DNA of 9,565 nucleotides, taken from assembly GCA_002450755.1 (NCBI GenBank), contig DKAI01000177.1, forward strand, positions 496 to 10,060, in the 5' to 3' direction. The translations under genes were made by a program, and so were the position numbers. Of the stretch, positions 5,517-9,565 are shown piece after piece. This DNA is from Deltaproteobacteria bacterium UBA6930 (GTDB lineage Bacteria; Myxococcota_A; UBA9160; UBA6930). Each line of letters opens with the position of its first letter. Position 1 is the first letter of the stretch. The notes under the pieces were generated by a model. It worked only from the letters and a program-made list of their open reading frames with translations. It searched no databases and was not told the DNA's origin.

Positions 5517-7103
5517 GTGGGGAAGAAACCTTCTAAAGGCGATAGGGATTCGGAATGGAGCGAGGAGCTCTCGGGAATCGAAGATAGGCTAAGACTGAGA
5601 CACGATCTTGGCGGCATCGAAGCGATTACCAGACAACACGAGGCTGGCCGCTTGACGATAAGAGAACGTGTCGAACTAATGATCGACGCAGGCACCTTTC
5701 ATGAGCAAGGACCACTCGCAGGCTATAGCGAAAATGATGAGCTGGGAAACCTAAAGAGTTTCTCACCTGCCAACTACATCTTAGGAGTGGCCAAAATTGA
5801 TACCCGACCTTGTGTAGTCGGAGGTGAAGACTTTACGCAGAAAGGAGGATCTCCTTCCTCAGCAGGGCTTCGAAAAAGCATCTACGCAGAATCACTTGCG
5901 CTTCGCCTCAAGATACCTCTCGTGAGATTTTTGGAGGGAGGTGGCGGTAGTGTGACTGGGTCACCCGGAAAGCAGGGGGCGCAAGGCAACCCTGTCTTCG
6001 CAACACCTAGGTTTAGGTCCATCGCGGAAATTATGGGAGTCGCACCGGTCGTCTCGGCGGCTGTAGGAGCAGTAGCTGGCTTCCCGGCAGCTCGTCTGGT
6101 CGCATCTCATTTTTCTGTAATGACGCGAAACACCGCTCAGGTAATGATCGGCGGTCCTGCTCTGGTTGAACGGGCACTAGGCAAGAGTCTAACCAAAGAA
6201 GAACTCGGAGGCGCAGCAGTTCACGCACGAAGTGGGGTAGTAGATAACCTCGTCGATGACGAAAACGAGGCCGCCGATCAAATGCGTCGCTTCTTGTCAT
6301 TCATGCCCACGAACGTTTTCCAGCTCCCCCCAATTATAAATTCTGCAGATCCCCCTGAGCGGAAAGCACAAGCCCTTCGTCACCTCGTTCCTCGGGATCG
6401 GAGAAAACCCTTTAAGGTACGCGAGATCCTCGAATCCGTACTTGATCAGGGATCGTTTTTTGAGATGACGAAAACATTTGGGAGGTCGCAAGTAACTGGA
6501 CTAGGGAGACTCAACGGGCAACCCGTTGGTGTTTGGGCTAACGATTGTCACTTCCATGCAGGAGCCATGACGGCGAATGGGGCACAAAAAGTACGCAGGT
6601 TCGTAGACCTTTGCGACACCTTCCACTTGCCAATCATCAGCTTCGTTGATGAACCCGGATTTATGATTGGACCAGAAGCGGAGAGCGCTGCAACTATTCG
6701 TCACGGAGCTTCAGCGATTTTTGCGGTCCAGCAAAGTCAAGTACCTTGGATAACAGTATTAATCCGAAAGGCCTACGGCGTAGCCGCAGTAGCACACTTT
6801 GGACCTGAGGGGGTGGTGCTTGCATGGCCATCTGCCGAATCCGGAGCCCTCCCTCTTGAGGGGGGAATCGCAGTGGCCTACAGGAGAGAAATAGCGGAGT
6901 CAAGCAATCCCGCCGCTAAGCGGAAAGAATTGGAAGAAGAATGGGCTGCAAGACGTTCAACCTTTGGACGTGCAGAAGGCTTTGCGGTACACGACATGAT
7001 TGATCCTGCAAACACCCGTTTCGAGTTATGCAGATGGTTGAAATGGACGAGCCCACTTTTAGAAGACTTGAGAGGTCCTAGCAAATACGAAATTCGGCCT
7101 TAA
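5517..7103 (+). CDS. Acyl-CoA carboxylase, carboxyltransferase (beta) subunit
   Basis: A 528-residue crotonase-fold carboxyltransferase of the PccB/MccB/AccD5-like type, full length for the family (510-540). It would move carboxyl from biotin on a BCCP partner to an acyl-CoA. N-domain: HEAGRLTIRERVELMIDAGT (41-60), GEDFTQKGGSPSSAGLRK (103-120), FLEGGGGSVTG (138-148), GAVAGFPAAR (184-193) and LTKEELGGAAVHARSGVVDN (225-244). C-domain: FVDEPGFMIGPEAE (376-389), IRKAYGVAAVAH (416-427) and WPSAESGALPLEGGIAVAYR (437-456). The tail HDMIDPANTRFELC (492-505) is typical of this branch. At the position where PccB has a substrate-selecting Asp (KAYGGAYD) this protein has Val425, so propionyl-CoA specificity should not be assumed. 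The start is a GTG at 5517: the upstream frame has a stop at 5469-5471 and no ATG, GTG or TTG between, and only a weak purine-rich stretch (5493-5510) precedes it. No biotin carboxylase or BCCP gene is in the window. It diverges from prpE and converges with the helicase gene. Confidence 0.92.
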   Translation: MGKKPSKGDRDSEWSEELSGIEDRLRLRHDLGGIEAITRQHEAGRLTIRERVELMIDAGTFHEQGPLAGYSENDELGNLKSFSPANYILGVAKIDTRPCVVGGEDFTQKGGSPSSAGLRKSIYAESLALRLKIPLVRFLEGGGGSVTGSPGKQGAQGNPVFATPRFRSIAEIMGVAPVVSAAVGAVAGFPAARLVASHFSVMTRNTAQVMIGGPALVERALGKSLTKEELGGAAVHARSGVVDNLVDDENEAADQMRRFLSFMPTNVFQLPPIINSADPPERKAQALRHLVPRDRRKPFKVREILESVLDQGSFFEMTKTFGRSQVTGLGRLNGQPVGVWANDCHFHAGAMTANGAQKVRRFVDLCDTFHLPIISFVDEPGFMIGPEAESAATIRHGASAIFAVQQSQVPWITVLIRKAYGVAAVAHFGPEGVVLAWPSAESGALPLEGGIAVAYRREIAESSNPAAKRKELEEEWAARRSTFGRAEGFAVHDMIDPANTRFELCRWLKWTSPLLEDLRGPSKYEIRP

Positions 7104-7137
7104 AAGAATGACAGCAGCCGATTCCCCCGGAAGGATC

Positions 7138-9565
7138 TTAAAGTCGTGTTATCTCTTGCGTTCTTAGCCACCAGAGTTCAAAAATTGGAGGTGCAGGAAG
7201 TTTGAAGGACTTTTGAACCGCTTTAACGTAAATCTTACCCTGACGCAGATAACTTTTCTCTAAAATTTTTGCGTCATCCATGGAAATTCGATCTGTTTTG
7301 TAATCAGCAATAACCCAGGCACCACTTGTCTCGCGATAAAACAAATCTATCGAACCCGCTATTGAATGAAGAGGCTCTTTATCACCAGCAAGGGGTTGGG
7401 AAAGAATTGGAAGTTCGCGAGCCAAAATATTGGGATAAATTTCAATAAACTTCTTATAAAGAGCGCCTTTAAAAAACGTCCGTAATATTTTCGCTGTCTC
7501 CTCCAAAATTTCATCTCGATCAGGTGAAGACAGTTCTGGGGATAATTCTAATTTTATTGAATCTATTAATTTTTTCTGTTTCGCCTCAGAAAGCGAATCA
7601 CCAAAAAGATTTTGCAACGTTTTATGAACGGCTTCACCAATTATCAAGGCTGACTTACGACTCACCTTCGATGGTGTTACCTTTGGTAATACAGTTTCTC
7701 TATCCTCTTCAAAATTCGCTTTTTCAGATGCAATTCCGTGGAGCAATCGATTGCTTCGGATATCAGCTAATCGTTTTCTATTTTCAATCTCTCTATCTCT
7801 TTCCACTAGAGATTCAACATCAATATTACTGTTCACATTTTCGACATCTAAAAAAACCTTTCTATCTAGGAGGGGCATACGACACGGAAAAACAAAACGG
7901 CGTCCGCTATCACAATCGTCAAAAAAATGTTCATCGGGAGAGAGCCTCTCAATAGCGTTCTCGAGAAACGATTTGGTCGGAAACGTTTTAGAAGCGATCA
8001 TACCCATGAAAGATTTCTCGCTGGCTACCGACCTTACTGGAAAACAGCCAGAAACAACCAGCCTATTCTTTGCACGTGTCATCGCAACATAAAGCAGTCG
8101 AACCTGTTCGGCTTCATCATCTTGCTTTCTATCACGTCGAATGGCCTCATATTGAGGATTGGGACGACCCAAAAGTTGAACTCCTTGAAGTTCACCGTCC
8201 CGAAATATCTCGGTGTCTGGAGGCTTTGCATAGTAAAAATCTGTCCTCAGCAAATAAACGTTTTCCCAGTCTCTCCCCTTAGCGTTGTGAATAGTAGAAA
8301 CTTCTATCGCATCTCCATACTCGCCTTGAAATCGTTTAGGACTTTCCAGTGTTCCGTATGCAAGACTTATCTCCAGTTCATCTAGAATACGTTGTACAGA
8401 TCCAGGAAAATTTGAGCACCGAAGAACAAAGCGGTCCCAAAATTCTGTCAATTTATCCAGACGACGCTTACCTTGGCGCCTTATCGCATCACCTGCCTCA
8501 AAAAGAAAATTTGCCCGAACCCTATCCGCCCATAGCTCTGGACTGAGCTCCTTGAGAGTACTCCGCGCATCCGCCAGACAGTGCAAACATAGGACCATAT
8601 TATCCCTCGCTACCGCGGAAAGATCCCGTTTTCCTTTTAACCATTTCTCACGCACAGAATCAACGCTACTTGAACTTTTAAGACCTAACGTGGCAATTTC
8701 AGCAAACAAGCCTTCGCTTTGGAACTGCCACAATAATTTCTGCGGTAAACCCACCCAAGAAGACGTAAGCCATGCGGATAACGATAATGTGTCACCAGGA
8801 TTTACAATCGCACGCAAAAGTGAAATAACATCTATGATTTCACGGGAGGGGGCTTTATCTGGATCACGATCAAAACTGTAGGGAATGTTTGCATCTCGAA
8901 GAGCAGACAAAATTGTATCAATCCGATTCCCCGAACGAACTAGTAGAGCCATTTGGTTCCAGCTGACACCAGATTCCCTTTCGCGGAGCACATCATCTAT
9001 TAAAGCGCGAGCCTCCAACCTCATTCCTTGATCGGGATCTCTAAAAGGTAGAGATTGACCGTCCTCATCGCAGGCCAACCAAAAAGACACTCTCGGGCCG
9101 GATCCCCCTTGATCATCGGTTACCCGTCCCGGAACCAACTCAGAAAAAGCTGGCTGGCGACCTCGCTCTTTCAACATCAAGGGTTCGATAGAACGAGTAA
9201 CCTCCTCTAGAATTTCGGGAAAAGATCTGAAATTAACAGATAGCAGTAATTTCGTTCCTCCTGCTCGGCCTATTTCTTCAACAAACTCTTCATATGCTCG
9301 AAGGTCAGCATTTCTAAATCCGAAAATTGATTGCTTGGGATCCCCCACAACAAAAAGTCCGACTTCTGGACCGTCTGCTAGAGTCAACATCTTCACAATT
9401 TGACATTGGACCTTATTAGTATCCTGGAATTCATCTATTAAAATTTGCGAGAATCCTTCTCGAAGAGTATTGCGAGTCTCATCATCGGTCCGTAAAAGAG
9501 CTTCGGTTCGAACAAGAATTTCATCAAATCTGACAATCCCTCTTTGTTCCATTTTTATCCGAGCA
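7138..9565 (-). CDS. UvrD/RecB-type helicase-nuclease, AddA-like, C-terminal part
   Basis: The frame is open through the right edge (codons for A-R-I-K precede the Met at 9552), so the start lies outside and about 808 residues are visible. Numbering from that Met, superfamily 1 helicase motifs are: II, LIDEFQDTN (38-46); III, VVGDPKQSIFGFRNAD (68-83); IV, NFRS (107-110); V, STIHNAKGRDWENVYLL (419-435); VI, RLLYVAMTRAKNRL (485-498). A complete RecB-family nuclease domain follows: His643 in GEAVHK, Asp736 in GSIDLF, Asp750 and Lys752 in ADYKTD, and Gln771 with Tyr775. It should unwind and resect DNA ends for recombinational repair, as AddA does with AddB. Walker A and motif Ia are expected beyond the window, and an AddB-type partner would fit upstream on the same strand. 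AddA proteins run about 1,150-1,250 residues, so roughly a third is missing. A RecB-like or stand-alone enzyme is the alternative. It converges with the carboxyltransferase gene across 34 bp with no clear terminator. Confidence 0.92.
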   Translation of the reverse strand, partial: ARIKMEQRGIVRFDEILVRTEALLRTDDETRNTLREGFSQILIDEFQDTNKVQCQIVKMLTLADGPEVGLFVVGDPKQSIFGFRNADLRAYEEFVEEIGRAGGTKLLLSVNFRSFPEILEEVTRSIEPLMLKERGRQPAFSELVPGRVTDDQGGSGPRVSFWLACDEDGQSLPFRDPDQGMRLEARALIDDVLRERESGVSWNQMALLVRSGNRIDTILSALRDANIPYSFDRDPDKAPSREIIDVISLLRAIVNPGDTLSLSAWLTSSWVGLPQKLLWQFQSEGLFAEIATLGLKSSSSVDSVREKWLKGKRDLSAVARDNMVLCLHCLADARSTLKELSPELWADRVRANFLFEAGDAIRRQGKRRLDKLTEFWDRFVLRCSNFPGSVQRILDELEISLAYGTLESPKRFQGEYGDAIEVSTIHNAKGRDWENVYLLRTDFYYAKPPDTEIFRDGELQGVQLLGRPNPQYEAIRRDRKQDDEAEQVRLLYVAMTRAKNRLVVSGCFPVRSVASEKSFMGMIASKTFPTKSFLENAIERLSPDEHFFDDCDSGRRFVFPCRMPLLDRKVFLDVENVNSNIDVESLVERDREIENRKRLADIRSNRLLHGIASEKANFEEDRETVLPKVTPSKVSRKSALIIGEAVHKTLQNLFGDSLSEAKQKKLIDSIKLELSPELSSPDRDEILEETAKILRTFFKGALYKKFIEIYPNILARELPILSQPLAGDKEPLHSIAGSIDLFYRETSGAWVIADYKTDRISMDDAKILEKSYLRQGKIYVKAVQKSFKLPAPPIFELWWLRTQEITRL

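Noticed and set aside
7104..7137. Possible bidirectional terminator between the convergent carboxyltransferase and helicase genes
   Set aside because: Only a 4-bp TTCC/GGAA stem is visible, with no adjacent T-run on either strand, too weak to call.
7524..8881. Several plus-strand frames of 65-152 residues
   Set aside because: All lie opposite the helicase-nuclease gene, whose motifs fully explain the region; their translations are low-complexity and resemble no family I know.
1..9565. Mobile element, phage, CRISPR or defence island
   Set aside because: No transposase, integrase, repeat array, attachment site or toxin-antitoxin pair was seen. The helicase-nuclease reads as a housekeeping AddA-type repair enzyme.

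Overview
The window is a bacterial chromosomal segment carrying ordinary metabolic and DNA-repair genes. I recognise seven protein-coding genes, of which the two at the edges are cut. I see no rRNA, tRNA, insertion sequence, CRISPR array or phage gene. Genes are tightly packed, base composition looks mid-range by eye, and GTG and TTG starts are used beside ATG. The gene content (Baeyer-Villiger monooxygenase, propionyl-CoA synthetase, biotin-dependent carboxyltransferase, ergothioneine-type methyltransferase, RecB/AddA-type helicase-nuclease) suggests an aerobic heterotroph that uses short or branched acyl-CoA intermediates. A proteobacterial or related lineage is plausible, but no marker in the window settles the phylum.

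Layout: positions 1-260 hold the first 86 codons of an enoyl-CoA hydratase/isomerase family gene on the minus strand. A 137-bp divergent intergenic region separates it from a plus-strand pair at 398-1798: an EgtD-type histidine methyltransferase followed 6 bp later by a gamma-glutamylcyclotransferase-fold protein. Converging on that pair is a minus-strand unit at 5440-1817, propionyl-CoA synthetase (prpE) followed by a type I Baeyer-Villiger monooxygenase. prpE diverges across a 76-bp intergenic region from a plus-strand acyl-CoA carboxylase carboxyltransferase subunit (5517-7103). From 7138 to the right edge, on the minus strand, lies the C-terminal two thirds or so of a UvrD/RecB-type helicase-nuclease resembling AddA. 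Its N-terminus, with the Walker A motif, lies beyond the window.

How the genes may work together: the monooxygenase could turn a ketone into an ester. Hydrolysis by an esterase not seen here would release a short acid, PrpE would activate it to the acyl-CoA, and the carboxyltransferase could carboxylate an acyl-CoA. This is an inference from gene neighbourhood and family chemistry. The egtD and gamma-glutamylcyclotransferase pair raises the separate possibility that a cyclotransferase-type enzyme takes part in ergothioneine or gamma-glutamyl-thiol metabolism. No egtB is present in the window, so that link is tentative. I did not find a clearly new biological system; these two neighbourhoods are the most interesting leads.
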